Shown here in pieces: positions 20,601 through 32,343 of a stretch of DNA of 60,290 nt. Source of the DNA: Roridomyces roridus. Taxonomy: Eukaryota; Basidiomycota; Agaricomycetes; Agaricales; Mycenaceae. Below the pieces are notes generated by a model that had not been told where the DNA came from, ran no database searches, and was given only the letters and a program-made list of their open reading frames with translations. A program made the position numbers and the translations under genes. Location: NCBI GenBank assembly GCA_029378245.1, contig JARKIF010000187.1, forward strand, positions 1-60,290. The letters are read 5' to 3'. Within the stretch, counting starts at the first letter, position 1, and each line of letters begins with the position of its first letter.

Positions 20601-22710
20601 CCCATTTCTGTGCACATACATATTGCTGGTACAGTGTGGTCATTCCATCTCCATCTCCACCTTCCCTGTAATTCACACAACATAGTGTATTGGGTACTTC
20701 CATCTTTGAGCAGATGCATTGTTGTTGGGAGTAGCTGCTCCTGGTCTTTTGTATCACAGTACTGCAAGTGATTGGACCAGTGTTGAGAAGCATATGCTGC
20801 AAGTGGGTACTTGACCTTCCTATGCCAAGTCATATAATGGTCATTTTCTGAAAACACAAGCAGATAACGGATGCAAGTTTGTGTGATGAACTTTTGTGAG
20901 ATACTCTTGGTGAGATCAAGAATGGATGCATGCTCCTCATAAAAATCTTGGGAAAGAACATAGTCTCGCACAGAAGAGTGTGCAAAACTGATTAATTCTT
21001 GGCCATCCTTGTCAGTGTTTATCACAATGAGGCCATCAAGCACATTAAAAAGTCTTGAGTTGCCTGACCGTCTTTGAGGGTGATAGACTGATGTTTTGAG
21101 ATTGGAAAAGTCAAAATTTGCCAGGTCCAGGCGGAAAGCAAGAGCATCTGCAAGCTCCTCTGATGATAGCTCTCTTTCTGAAAACACAAGCCACCGCAGT
21201 ATTGCCTGAATGAAAACAGATGGCAGTCTTGGTTCCTCCTGTGCACGTTTCAGAAAACGGCTGTAGATACTGAACAGATCATCTGGGAGAACTGCAAGGA
21301 CCTCATCCCATTCATCTTCCCAATGACAATGACCTAGCTCAATAATGAAGCAGGCTGCCATACGGAACCTACTTGCATACTTAGTTTAGGCCAAGGATTC
21401 ACATGAATCTGACTTACATTCCATTGCACTGTTTTACAATTTGTTCAGTGACTGCCTTCATATGTTCAACATCATCAGACATTGCCAAAATCTTGCTGTA
21501 GACAAAGGATCTTATGTCCTCATGTAGAATTGATGCATGCAACTGTATCAAGGGTATGCCCTTGAAGCCTTTCTGAAATTCCTGACAATGTTGACTTGTG
21601 AACAGCAAATGCAGCCCTTTTGTTGAAGAACTGCAAAGTGTGTCCACAAACTCCACAAGAGTTTTCCAATCCTTCTTTTGGCATTCATCCAGTCCATCCA
21701 GCACAATGTATGCCTGTCCGAGTTCTCCAATCAAACTATCAAGGAGTTCTTGGAGATCTTTAATCTGCGGCTGTATTTTTTCCTTTTCCCAATGTTTCAT
21801 GAAATGTTGAAAGAGTCGCGTGTGGAGTGGGTGACATCTCAGAGAGCTGCCAGATGATAGAGCGCAACATAATAGTCAGGCTCTGTCTGTCATTTCTGAA
21901 GTCGAAGAAAAAATAGGAGACTGCTTTGCCACTCTTGACAAGATTATCAGTGACTGTTGAGCTGTTTGATGTCAGTAGAGATAGTGGCTAACATTCGTGT
22001 GAAGTACCTGAGTACACTCTTTCCAGTTCCAGCTGAAATAGATTAAATATAGTGAGTATTGAAAATAAAGCCAACATACAAATTCCCTGGATCCACAAGC
22101 TGCCAGGTGTCTTGGTCCAACTAATGAGTTGATGATGCTGAAGAAGCCAAGTCCCAGTATCCTTATAGCGCAACTCTTGCAGCTGATGCTGTCTGTCCTG
22201 TGTATTGGGAGGATTTCCCAACCACTTGTACAAAGTGTCATGATGATCAGCTGATCTATACAAAGATGAGACCAAGATCTATGCTGAGAGAAATGTGATT
22301 AACCCTTGCATACTACTATCACAGCAATGATTAATCAACTTTGCGGCAATGTTGTCAAAAACCTTACACATTGACGATGGGGTTTCCTCCAGCACCACCA
22401 GTACCCCCTCTTTCATTCCCTGCTCCACCGTCACCCCCTGGGCCACCTATAGACACAGATCACAATTCATGTCAGGATCCCACTCTCTTGGAGTTGACAC
22501 ACCATAGACATTCACATTCCCACCTCTGAGTCGGTGATGGTCAGACACCATAAACCTGATCTGCAGTTCATTATCCAGGGGTACAGGTAAACAGTGCAGC
22601 TGCTCACTGCAAGCAAAGTGGTGGTAAGAATCAAAGAAGCAGCAAGGATGCCAGCTCAGAGGCGCAAATCTGTACAAACTTTCCCATGATTGACCTGGGT
22701 GCGGAAGCAA
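17621..22710 (-). CDS. NACHT-ankyrin repeat protein (fungal NLR-like), with a frameshift
   Basis: From the 5' side: a Gly-rich exon (GGPGGDGGAGNERGGTGGAGG) near 22380-22445; an exon ending LWIQGI; an intron starting GTATGTTGG near 22080; then SGTGKSVL, a Walker A motif; another intron; then DNLVKSGKAVSYFFFDFRND; AYIVLDGLDEC (Walker B-like); and, after an intron at about 21365-21414, a 1246-residue exon with about 28 ankyrin repeats and a stop at 17621. The repeats are 32-33 residues and nearly identical (GWTPLHLASQYGHLDI). Between IIWQLSEMSPTPH and RLFQHFMKHW near 21830 the frame shifts by one base, so the copy is either a pseudogene or contains a sequence error. NACHT proteins are NTPase switches; in fungi they are linked to non-self recognition and incompatibility, with the repeats as the sensing part. 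The first exon and start codon are not resolved. Confidence 0.7.
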
Positions 22711-23950
22711 TTGTCAAAGTTATATCTTGCGGCCATAAATCGGCTCTAGTGTCATGTGTGGACCTGATCCAGGCCCCATTTGGCCTGGCCTGGCAGACAG
22801 CGGCGAGCAGCGGCAGGCCTATTTAGGCCTGAGGTACTCCCACAGCTGTCTCCCGCTTCTGCTGCCTAAATCACACTGCAGTTTTGAGCATTTGTGGGCT
22901 TTGTGTGGGCTCCTCTGTGTGTAGATAAATGCTGGGAAAATGTACACCTTAATCTACTATCTCCTTAGCGCCGCAGGCGCGGAAAAATGGATGGGCAATG
23001 TTGATGGGGTGGATTGCACGGGTTTAGCAAACGAGTCCGACATCACCTTTGATCCCTTTCACGAACACGCAACTTTCATTCCCCTACTCTGTCAAGAGGA
23101 GGGTTCTGTGGGGCTGAATGATCTGATCTCCAGCCAAAGTTTCCGATCAAATCACATAATGTTGATGAGGCGAAGATGATTCCACCACACTAACCCACAT
23201 CAATCCCTGTAAAATCATTTCACGGCACCCTCCGGCAACGCCGGCCAAAGGCTGGCAGCATGGGGCATGAATTAGCAGCAATTGAAGAACTAATCATATA
23301 CTTACCAGAGTAGGGGAATGGCGCTTGCGCCCAACTTGCGCCGCTATGGATTCCCATTATGCTTGGACATGACAAGCATCTCCCATTGTCTCTTTGTCTC
23401 ATCTCCAGTATACATATACAACCTGCGAGCGCACACAAGACTCATTGTCTCAACTACGCTCGCAGGTAAGCTTCTTCTCTCTTGTTTCTATTCATCGTCT
23501 CAGCTGCGCTCGCAGAGAATACTCGTCGTATTTCATCTCCCCACCCGCTGTCCCTACTGAAAAATCGCATTTTTCCAACTGTGATGTTGCTGTGATGGCT
23601 CCTGCCTGCAGCATTCTCACGCCTAGATTGAGGCCATTTTAAAGTTGTGTTGGGTCCTTCTAGCTGGATAGAGTACCATGGGGGCAGCGTGGTAAGGAGT
23701 TCAAGTGACCGAATCATGACAGTACCTCATTGGAGCCGTGTGGAGTCAATGTGAATCGAGTCAAAGCCGAGTGTTCACATCCAGCACCCGTCGGATCACT
23801 ATGCCGTCGGGCGGCGGAAGATCAAATCATTGATGAAATGTGCCGAGATGCCGAAATTCGCCAATCAACGACACCAAAACGATACAATTACCTGGACGGC
23901 TTTGCACAATGCCAGCCGTACACGGCTCCACACGGCTTTGCACAACCTGT
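22711..23950. other. Intergenic, no gene recognised
   Basis: No convincing gene. Two imperfect copies of a stretch ending GCTCGCAG occur near 23440-23515 on either side of TAAGCTTCTTCTCTC. Reading frames here are short and match nothing I recognise. Confidence 0.45.
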
Positions 23951-23959
23951 CTAATCTAC

Positions 23960-24040
23960 GGCCCATGTCTGAATCGAACAGGCTGCCTGCGGGTTAACGC
24001 TCCTCGATGGATATGTGCGGACCTCGGCAGCGAGTGGGCC
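23960..24040 (-). ncRNA. tRNA-like module
   Basis: Closing stem GGCCCA/TGGGCC (6 pairs, a variant sequence), T-arm GCCTG-TTCGATT-CAGAC. The D-like arm and central stem are degraded. No clear T-run was noted nearby. Confidence 0.4.
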
Positions 24041-24169
24041 TTGTGCATGGAGCTCCTTCCCTTCTGTTATGTGAATGAATGTAGAATGTTGGAAAGGTAA
24101 TGGATTGGAGTCGAAGCATGTTTCCTGGTTGGGCCGAAAAAAAAGGGATCCAGAGGAAGACATACAAGT

Positions 24170-24262
24170 CAACCACGCCCGAATCGAACAGGCTGCCGGT
24201 GCTGAGTTGACTCTTGCTTGAGCATCGGAAGCAGGTGCGATGCGAAACATCGCAAGTGGTTC
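24170..24262 (-). ncRNA. tRNA-like module
   Basis: Acceptor-like GAACCAC/GTGGTTG, a lengthened D-like region, CCTGC stem, T-arm GCCTG-TTCGATT-CGGGC. T8 (plus A at 24137-24144) lies 25 nt downstream. Confidence 0.45.
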
Positions 24263-24367
24263 TGGTTCATGTTACTTTCTTCCTCGTCTTACTCATGTAC
24301 ATGAATGTAGGATGTTGATTTTGAAGGGAAAAAAAGGAACGTACTTACTATAGAGATATCATATTGA

Positions 24368-24390
24368 AACTGCCTGAATCGAACACGCCT
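24368..24390 (-). repeat. Isolated T-arm/B-box fragment
   Basis: On the minus strand GCGTGTTCGATTCAGGC keeps the B-box core. No full module surrounds it. Confidence 0.3.
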
Positions 24391-24440
24391 GCTTTCCTTT
24401 GTCGTGTTGTGAAGAACAAAAAGATGATTGACCACCCTAT

Positions 24441-24525
24441 GAACCAGGCCCGAATCGAACAGGCTGCCTGCTGGATTCAAGTACAAGCAAACGATGGAAG
24501 CAGGTGCGGCCACCGCAAGTGACTC
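24441..24525 (-). ncRNA. tRNA-like module
   Basis: Acceptor-like GAGTCAC/CTGGTTC (partial), D-like GCGG/CCGC around TGG, stem CCTGC/GCAGG, T-arm GCCTG-TTCGATT-CGGGC. T5 (plus A at 24418-24422) lies 18 nt downstream. Confidence 0.5.
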
Positions 24526-24613
24526 TTGTTCAGGTTGTTTTCTCCCTTGTCTTATGTGGATGAATGCAGGATGTTGGCTTTGAGAAAAACGGGTTCGCTG
24601 ATATTCTATTGAA

Positions 24614-24640
24614 ACCATCTGAATCGAACCCGGCTGGTCT
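24614..24640 (-). repeat. Isolated T-arm/B-box fragment
   Basis: On the minus strand GGGTTCGATTCAGATGG keeps the B-box core but the arms do not pair. Confidence 0.3.
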
Positions 24641-24848
24641 TCTTTCTCGTCCTGCAGTTACATACTTGCTTGCATGCAAGTGAATGGACCTGAGTTGTTG
24701 CATTCTTCCGTTGTGAATTGGGCCTGAGTGTAGGTAGGTAGAATTTTGTCGACTGAACAAGGGCGGTCGTCCATTCACAATATAAGTACATGTACTACAA
24801 AAGAATTGTTGATCCCTGTCAAGAACAGCACCGTCAAAACTGAGTCGT

Positions 24849-26027
24849 TTAACAATAAACCAACCGCCCACTCACAGTCTGAGAGGGAGCAGACACAACC
24901 CTGAGCAGCCCGCTTTCGCAAAGCTGAGGAAAAGCAGCCTCGATGTCCCGGACGATTTCCTCCCATCTTCGTGGAGGGAACTTGCAAGCCCAGAGATTCT
25001 CGTCTACCTGGGCCTGCACATTCACATGCTTCAGAGCCGGCATCGGCCGTTCCAATACCGCGGATTCGAAAGACTCGTTGGAGGTGAGGCTCATGGAGAG
25101 TACGTTGATCGTCTCTATGCGGTTGTTTCTGGGAAGACGGGCGAGGAGGTGATTGAAGGGCTTGTATATTTGGTATGCGTCGATCTGGGTAAGATTCGGA
25201 AGAAGGCTGAGGTTCAGGTTATCGAGCTGTTTATCTAGGACAGATTCAGTCAAGTTTTTGGTCAGAGTTGCGTGCATGAACTCACCGTTTCCGCGGAGGT
25301 GCAACTGAGTGAGACTGCGGCCGACACGACCCAGAAAAGGGTTGATCTTGGGGCTGTCGAAATCGACAAACTTGAGTCGAGTGAGGCGGGAGAGGTCCAA
25401 CGGACATGTAGGCTCGAGGAGTAGATCAATGATGGGGTTGGAGGTGTCGAATGAAATGTACTCCGGTCGTGCAGATGTGACGAGCGTTGCAGGTGGCACG
25501 AAGGGAGCAGTCAAACGAGGAGGATAGCATTGGACGAAGATAAGCCGTTTGACCGAGGTGCAGCTGGCAAATATGTTGCAGAGATGGGTGGGATCCCAAT
25601 CCCCGTTGCGGAAGACGAGACCGCGTAAGGAGGGAAGTCCGACGAGTTTCGCCACATCTTGCAGGATAGTGCTACCAGAGGCAGCTTCCACTGAGCCTAA
25701 TGTGAGCTGGAGCACATTGGACCAGGGAATCTGTGCGACAGCGTCGAGACTTTCGGCGTCACTCGCATAGACATGCAAGTCTTGGACATGCGGGATTAAA
25801 TGTGGAGACGAGGTCATCACATTCAACAAACGCTCCGCAAGGACTCCTGGCTCTGCAGGCGAAGAGTGGTGGATGGAAATCGAGCGGAATATGTAGAATT
25901 GCGCGCGGGGGACTAACCAGCGGCTGGCGAGAGAAGCTGATTTCATGTCCATTTTGTGGTTGAAGTGGTCGGCCATGTAGTCCAAGATCTCGTCCCATAT
26001 CTCCTGGGGGAAAAGGGAGCTGGACAT
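24849..26027 (-). CDS. F-box/LRR-like protein, intact single-exon copy
   Basis: 392 residues in one frame from ATG at 26027. The N-terminus SSSLFPQEIWDEILDYMADH is an F-box-like helix pair. The rest is a leucine-rich, LRR-like region: LVGLPSLRGLVFRN, LSRLTRLKFVDFDS, LNLSLLPNLTQIDA and PALKHVNVQAQ. In fungi such proteins usually act as SCF ubiquitin-ligase receptors; no substrate can be inferred. Broken paralogues lie at 13252-14458 and 14470-15553. The start lies 109 bp from the divergently transcribed importin gene. Confidence 0.8.
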   Translation of the reverse strand: MSSSLFPQEIWDEILDYMADHFNHKMDMKSASLASRWLVPRAQFYIFRSISIHHSSPAEPGVLAERLLNVMTSSPHLIPHVQDLHVYASDAESLDAVAQIPWSNVLQLTLGSVEAASGSTILQDVAKLVGLPSLRGLVFRNGDWDPTHLCNIFASCTSVKRLIFVQCYPPRLTAPFVPPATLVTSARPEYISFDTSNPIIDLLLEPTCPLDLSRLTRLKFVDFDSPKINPFLGRVGRSLTQLHLRGNGEFMHATLTKNLTESVLDKQLDNLNLSLLPNLTQIDAYQIYKPFNHLLARLPRNNRIETINVLSMSLTSNESFESAVLERPMPALKHVNVQAQVDENLWACKFPPRRWEEIVRDIEAAFPQLCESGLLRVVSAPSQTVSGRLVYC

Positions 26028-26136
26028 GGTGGTCGAGGGAAGAAGGCGGTCCTTGACAGATCATCGAGCTCGCCATGGCAGTTCCGCCTCGAAGACGGAG
26101 TTTGACGGCATCAACGCACTGCCACATCACATTCTC
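26028..26136. promoter_or_regulatory. Short shared promoter between the F-box and importin genes
   Basis: Only 109 bp separate the two divergent ATGs, so promoter elements and 5' UTRs must be very compact or overlap the coding regions. No TATA box is seen. Confidence 0.5.
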
Positions 26137-29100
26137 ATGTCCTCCTCCTCGACGGTGCCGCCGGATGTCGCGCAGGCCATCGCACTCATCCAAGCCGCCT
26201 ACGCGCCGCCTTCATCCGCCACCCCCGCCGCGATCCAAGCAGTCCAGGGCCTACAAGTCCAACTCCTCACACTCCAACGTACCCCCGCCTCTTGGGGCCT
26301 CATCCTCCCGCTCCTCGCCTTTCCCGGGGACGCGAATGTGCAATTCTTTGGCGCGCACACTGCTCATGCGAAAATCGCGCGTGGGGAATTGGATTCTTTG
26401 ACGGAGGAGCAGCAGATTGGGTTGAGGGACGCGTTGCTTGAGGCTGCTGGTGTCGCAGGGCGGCCGAGGGTCGTACGAAGAAAGCTGTATGCTGCACTGG
26501 GAGCTCTGGCTCTCAGATTAACTCCTGGAAACGGTGCATCTGAGGGCCGATGGCCGGGTTGGGTGCAGGGCACTGTCGAGGTGCTCGTTCGGGCGGGGGA
26601 GCCCAGCGCGCATGTACACGAATTCTTAGCAGGCGCGGCTGAGGATGTGAGCGGTGCGAATCTGCTACCGCAAGCCAAGTGCGTTCCTCCTCGTCTTTGA
26701 CTCTCTCTTTGTCTGATATTTATCGTTAGAATAGAAATGATAGATTCCCTCCGTTCGGCCGCTCAGCTCGTCCTGCAGTCCATCGGCACCGTTCTCGCTG
26801 CCTCTTCATCCACACAAGCCGACCCAGATCCCGCTGCATTACCTGCCGCCCTCGCGTGTCTTACGGCCTGGCTTCCTGCAGGCGTTCTGCCTGGCCAAGA
26901 TATCGCCCGACTGGTCCCGCCACTGATCGCCCTCCTCCCGAACCCCTCCTCTCCCACTCCAACGGACAAAATAAAATCAGAAGCGGCAGCAATCACCCTC
27001 TGCGAGCTACTAGGCCGTCCACCAGCCGCTTGGGGCGCCCGCGTACTTCTCGAGCCGCTATTCGTCTGGACCGCCCGTGCATTTGCCTTCATCTCTCCCG
27101 GTAACAGCGAGGACGAGTCGCTAGATCGACGATACTCGCCGCATGCCCCTCCTCCAGACGCTGCACGTGCGTTGAGGAGTAGCAGTAAGCTCCTTGTGGC
27201 GCTTGGGGAGGCAGGCGTCGAGTGGGTTGCTGGGAGCATAGTCGATCCGACGCGTGTTGCTCTCACCGATGCGTCTGTGGCAGGGACGAGTCAGATGGGT
27301 ATGGAGGCACAGGGACCGACCCGCGGATTCCTTGCACGCCACTTTTTGCGGGTGATGCTGGCGTTGACCGCCGTCGATCGTGGGGGCGCGCGGTTACCCG
27401 TGCCTTTGACTTCAAACCATGCTTCTGACACGTTGGTGCCCGAGCTTGGTGACGAGGTCCCGGAAGATGAAGATGGCGATGAAGATGAGGACGAGGACGA
27501 GGAGGGCGATTCTGCGCTGGGATTCTGGTATCTGCTGCAGGAGGCACTATGGGAGATACCGGTCGCAAACGCATATCTCTACGATGCCATTCACCAACAC
27601 CAATCTCCACCCCGCCCCGGCCTGCCTTCATTCTCCTCGACCTCGTCTGGCTTTGGTTTTCCCACTACACCGCCACCAGCCGAGCCTGACTATGGGTCGA
27701 TGACGGACGCGGAGATGGGGCGGGGACGAGGTGGTGTTGGGGGCACGCCGTGGACGCCTGGTGTCGGTTCGGCTGCCTCGGCTTCGAGTATGAGTCGGGA
27801 CAGTCCGACGCCTGGGGGGATGCAGGAAGGGGACGAGGACGACGGGGAGGATGGAGAGCCCAAGGCCGAGTCGCCTGCACAAAAAGCGAGGGCTGCGCAT
27901 TCGACGGCGGCGTATGCGGCGTTGGTGAGAGTGTTGAGGGGCAAGGTTGTTTGGAGACGTGGGTGGGGGAAGGAGAGGGTGGAGAAGTTTCCGGCGTTTA
28001 GGCGGGATGTGGGGGACACGCTTGTTAATGCGTGAGTTGCTCTCTCTCTTTCTTTCTTTCTTTCGCCTGCTGATGATGATGGCAAAGATACTACGTGCTG
28101 AGGGACGATCTACTTGTGTTTTATGTCGCGGATGTGCAGGCTAGGATAGACGCTGGAAGAGGGTGGGAGGTGCATCCATACTTACCTCGTCTGCCCCGAA
28201 TTCGCTGACAGACTCTCTCTCTTCTGCAGGACGTCGAGGCGACACTCCACTGCCTCCGCGCAGTACACGAGGCTCTCGACCCAGATTCGGCAGGCGCCAC
28301 GCCCGCGCTTTCCATACTCTTCGGTCCCCAAGTATTTGGGCGACTACCGGCGGGGTACGGTGCAGAGTGGCATCGCGGCCGGGGTGCAGCGGGTAAGGTT
28401 GAGGCGATTGCGAGGGTGAGGAGGACTGCATTGGGCCTTGTCGGTGGGTACCCTTTGTCGCTCTCTCTGTCTTGACTGCAGATGGATGAATCACAGATAC
28501 ATACTCGGGGTACTTTGCCACCCAACCGCGAGCAGCGCTGGGTGCGGCTCTGCATTATGTGCTTGGTGCGTTGACGGATGTGGAGCCGGGCGTTTGTCTA
28601 CAGGCGGCACTTGCGCTACGCAGTCTGTGTGATGCCAATCGGCGGGCACTTGCAGCGCAGATTGGGGCCTTTGCGGAGGTGCATGCTGGGATTGGTGGTG
28701 TTCCGGTGCGTGTTTTTTCTTTCCTTTCGACATGAAATTGTCCCGTCTGATCGTGAGTGCAGGATTCGGAGAAGGCAAAGGTGTTGCAGAGTATTGCGAG
28801 TGTTATCCAGGCGCTGCCGCCTACGGAGGGTATCGCGCCCGTCGAGGCGCTGGTGGGGCCTGTGTTGCAGCGGTTAGGGGAGGCGCTTGGCGCGGCCGGA
28901 ACAGTGCGTTTTCTGTATTTTGGAGGAAAATCCAAGCTGATCGAGTGCAGCACCCCGAGGCCGCGCAGCAGGCAGCGATACTTCAGCTCGACATGCTCAC
29001 GGGGATCGCCAAGGGCCTGACGCGTGCGACGGACGTTATGGCGTTCGACGACGACGACGGTGGTGGCGCGGAGGGCGCTGCTGTCCGTGCCGCGCGGGAG

Positions 29101-30219
29101 GACCAAAGGACGGTGGCCATCCGAGAGGCGTTATTCCAGGCTATTGCACGCGTCGCAGAGCTTTGGAGTGCGGATGCCGAGGTGGGGCAGGCGCTGAGCG
29201 AGCTTTTCCGTGCCATAACGGCCTTGCCTGCGGATTTGACGCTGCTTTCCGTACCCGCGCAGCCGTTGTTGGGCGTTGTGTGTCGGGCGGCTGGGAGGAG
29301 GTTGACGGGTGTTTGGTTGGCGCTTGCGACGATTTTGATTGCGCAGCTGAATCCGCCGCCGATGATACTTGCGTTGCAGGCTGCGCCGAGTGCCGAGGTG
29401 GAGGCTTGTGTGCAGAGTGCGATGGGTGAGATTGTGGGGTCGGTGCTTGGGGTGCTTGGAGCGCCTGGGGGGATGGTTGAGAACCCTGATATCGTGCAAG
29501 AGTTTTTCGCGTGTCTGGATCGAGTGGCGCAGGATTTTACGACGGCGTTTTGCGCTCTTCCTGATGGGGCGTTTGATGCGTTGATGCAGTGTGCTATTAG
29601 TGCGTTGGCGCTGCAGGAACGATACTCGCTCGTTGCAGCGTGTACGTTCTTGGTGCGAGTTTTTCTTTTCTCATTCTTCCAGCAAAGACTGAGCTGGCTT
29701 TGTAGGGCACGTTCATTCATCGTGTAGCGTTGTACGCGCCGATATCGTCCGAGCAGCTAAAACCCCTTCAAGCGCATATGATCCGCGTACATGGACGGGC
29801 GATTATGCGAGCATTGTTATGTGGGTTTGCAGGCGCCGCGCCGAGGAGTGTGACCTCCAACCTCCTTGAGCTGCTAGCTGCGCTGGTGACTCGGTGGGAT
29901 GAAAACGTGGTGAATGAGGCCGAGGGAAGGAGTGCGTTGGGTGGTGGGGGTGCGAGGGGGTGGGTGCCTTCGGTGGTGTTTGCGGATGATTTTTATCCGT
30001 CGAGGGCTGGAAGGGAGGCCAAGGAGAGGTTTGTCAAGACTGTTGTTAGGTGCGTTTTTCGAGATGCTTTCTTTCTTTCTTTCTTTGCATTTGTGATTGA
30101 CTCTGTTGGGTAGTTCGAGGTCTGTCAAGAAGACCAAGGAGGCTGCGAACCAGTTTGTTATTGTTGCGTGGGGCCTTGAGGGGTCTTCGTTTGGGTATTC
30201 GAGTGTTTCGTCTGGGTGA
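26137..30219 (+). CDS. Importin-13-like nuclear transport receptor (importin-beta family)
   Basis: Multi-exon gene. The first exon begins MSSSSTVPPDVAQAIALIQA and contains VQFFGAHTAHAKIARGEL, the usual first HEAT-repeat region of importin-13/Kap122-type receptors. Later segments include DDLLVFYVADVQARIDAGRG and EDVEATLHCLRAVHEALDP, the conserved central stretch of this group, then AAIARVAELW-like HEAT repeats and NVVNEAEGRSAL. Introns carry standard borders, for example GTGAGTTGC at 28032 and GTGCGTTTTT near 30050. An acidic loop (EDEDGDEDEDEDEEGD) is inserted near residue 420. The last exon ends EGSSFGYSSVSSG with a stop at 30217-30219, giving roughly 1000 residues. These receptors carry cargo through nuclear pores under Ran control. 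The gene looks intact. Assignment to importin-13 rather than transportin-3 is by eye. Confidence 0.8.
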
Positions 30220-30382
30220 TGTGTGGATGAAGGAAGAAATAAATAAAATGGGTGTATTTCTGTAATACGTATATAGATGGGATCTGTAGCTCTTTTCATC
30301 GACTTTCCACGGTTCAAATTGACAGATAAGATACAACAGAATCAACTCATGCAAAAGGACGCGGCCTGTCTCATGAGCCCAT

Positions 30383-30399
30383 CTCCGAATTGAACGTAG
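30383..30399 (-). repeat. T-arm hairpin, degenerate
   Basis: CTACG-TTCAATT-CGGAG; one mismatch and a changed loop. A T4 run lies downstream near 30355. Confidence 0.3.
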
Positions 30400-30648
30400 C
30401 AGGCCAAACGATAAGTAACAGGTTTATCCATCCCGAGTGCAGCTGTTGTGAACAACCTTACCCGCAGGGTTGCTCCTTTCCGGGCCCTGTAACTGGAAGG
30501 CTATCCCAAGTCGAAGGCCTTGTTTCTAGCAAGACACCCACGCAGATTTGTACACGATATATTACAAGGTCCTAACAGGGTGCGAAGGCCTTTCTCAAGG
30601 GAGGAATTGTCTTTAAAAAGAGTTCATATCCCAAACAACAGGCCCAAC

Positions 30649-30665
30649 GCCTGAATCGAACAGGC
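30649..30665 (-). repeat. T-arm/B-box hairpin
   Basis: GCCTG-TTCGATT-CAGGC, perfect. A T5 run (plus A at about 30615-30619) follows downstream. Confidence 0.4.
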
Positions 30666-30885
30666 CGCCTGATCAAGTTCCGACACCTTTGCGCAGGCGA
30701 TTGAATTCCCTGGAGAAGGCAACCTTGACTGAATATAACTGGCCTCCCTTGATTGCTCTAGACCGTCCCGTCCCGCCTACCGTCATCGACTTTTCCACGG
30801 TTCAATATCTCTGGAACGTTCGGCCAACGTTCAACTGATTTTTCATTGAAAAAAGGATCAGCACCCCAGAACACTCATGAACCCG

Positions 30886-30904
30886 GCTTCGAATCGAACG
30901 AAGC
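30886..30904 (-). repeat. T-arm/B-box hairpin, 6-bp stem
   Basis: GCTTCG-TTCGATT-CGAAGC, six perfect pairs with the same loop as the CCTG type. A T6 run follows on the minus strand near 30850. Confidence 0.4.
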
Positions 30905-31128
30905 AGGCCAGGCTAAACTACAGCACTTCATCCATTACGATTGCAGACGATACCAAGGTTCCTCGTTTCTCTCTCTAACAGCTGAAGGCCCTGAAAACTA
31001 CCACCCACAGGGAGTCTAGCATCCGCAGTTCAAATTGCGCATCTTACAGACTCTGGACACCGGACGGAGGCGTACCCGGAGGGAAGAATTGTCTCAAAAA
31101 AATACCAGTTACCTTCCACATGGCCAAC

Positions 31129-31145
31129 GCCTGAATCGAACAGGC
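31129..31145 (-). repeat. T-arm/B-box hairpin
   Basis: GCCTG-TTCGATT-CAGGC, perfect. A T7 run (plus A at about 31096-31102) follows. Confidence 0.4.
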
Positions 31146-31350
31146 TTCCTGCCGGTTTTGTGTTGCGCAGCCGATTGAATTCCCTCGAGAAGGCAACCTT
31201 GATTGACTGGCCTCACCTGAGGCCTGAGTGCTCTGGACCGTCCCGCCTACCGTAATCGACTTTCCAGGATTCAATAGCTATGCAACGTCGAACGTTCAAC
31301 TGATTTTTCGTTGAAAAAAGGATCAGCATCACAGAAGTTTCATGAACCCA

Positions 31351-31369
31351 GCTTCGAATCGAACGAAGC
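31351..31369 (-). repeat. T-arm/B-box hairpin, 6-bp stem
   Basis: GCTTCG-TTCGATT-CGAAGC, perfect. A T6 run follows near 31315. Confidence 0.4.
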
Positions 31370-31589
31370 AGTTTAGGCCAAACTACACTACACTGGCCAC
31401 TTTATCCATGACGAGTGCAGACGACGGCAAGGTTCGTCGTTTCTCAAACGTTTCTCTGTAACCACGGAGTCTAGCATCCACGGTTCAAATTGCGCATCTT
31501 ACAGACTCTGGACACCGGACGAAGGCGGTCCCGGAGGGAAGAATTGTCTCAAAAAAAAGATTCAAGAAGGCTACCGAATTATGCCAGAC

Positions 31590-31606
31590 GCCAGAATCGA
31601 ACAGGG
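31590..31606 (-). repeat. T-arm/B-box hairpin
   Basis: CCCTG-TTCGATT-CTGGC with mismatches at two stem positions. A long T-run (plus A at about 31551-31558) follows. Confidence 0.35.
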
Positions 31607-31852
31607 TTACTGCAGGCTCGGTGAATCAAGACGAGTGCGTGGACTAACCGCGCGGCGGGATTCCTTGTTCAAGCTCGTTTCCTTGTAATTGCAAGGCTAT
31701 GATCTATCCCAAGTCTGTGTTTCCAGCAGCAAGACACCCAGCCGTTACGAGGTCACGGTCCGGGCACGGTGCGAAGGCCTTTTCGGAGGAAGAATTGTCT
31801 CAGAAAAAAGAAAAAAAAAAAAAAGATCCTAGTCACCTTCCACATGCCCAAC

Positions 31853-31869
31853 GGCTGAATCGAACAGGC
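31853..31869 (-). repeat. T-arm/B-box hairpin
   Basis: GCCTG-TTCGATT-CAGCC, one mismatch. A very long T-run (plus A from about 31804) follows. On the 5' side CTGC and GCAG can still form the central stem. Confidence 0.35.
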
Positions 31870-32031
31870 TCACTGCCGGCTCGATGAATTCCAAACGAGT
31901 GCAGCTGTTTTGGACTAACCGCTCGTTAAAGCTGGTTTCCCTTCCCTGTGATTGCAAGGCTATGATCTATCCCAAGTCGAAGGCCTGACACCCACAAAAA
32001 TATTTGCTGTTGAAGGTATATTCATGCCGAC

Positions 32032-32048
32032 GCCTGAATCGAACAGGT
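32032..32048 (-). repeat. T-arm/B-box hairpin
   Basis: ACCTG-TTCGATT-CAGGC, four pairs. A T5 run (plus A at about 31996-32000) follows. Confidence 0.35.
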
Positions 32049-32343
32049 TCGCTGCCGGCTTTCGTGAGTTCCGATTCCATTTCGCATCGTATGCATCGAC
32101 CTGTAGTCGAGGTCAAGCCTACGTTTGTCCAACCGACTGGCTTGAGGTTGAGTCAGCGCACGCGCAGGCGGTTGAATGTCCTCGAGAAAGTTCAAGGCAA
32201 CCTTGACTGACTGGCCCCACCGGAGTGCTCGGCTCCCATCGCGGGATGCCAGTCCCGGCCGACACCCCATTCTTGAGTAGAGTATTGTCTTTCAGGTACA
32301 TAAGTAAATTTGAGCAAAAACGACTGGAACGGTGCCAATAATT

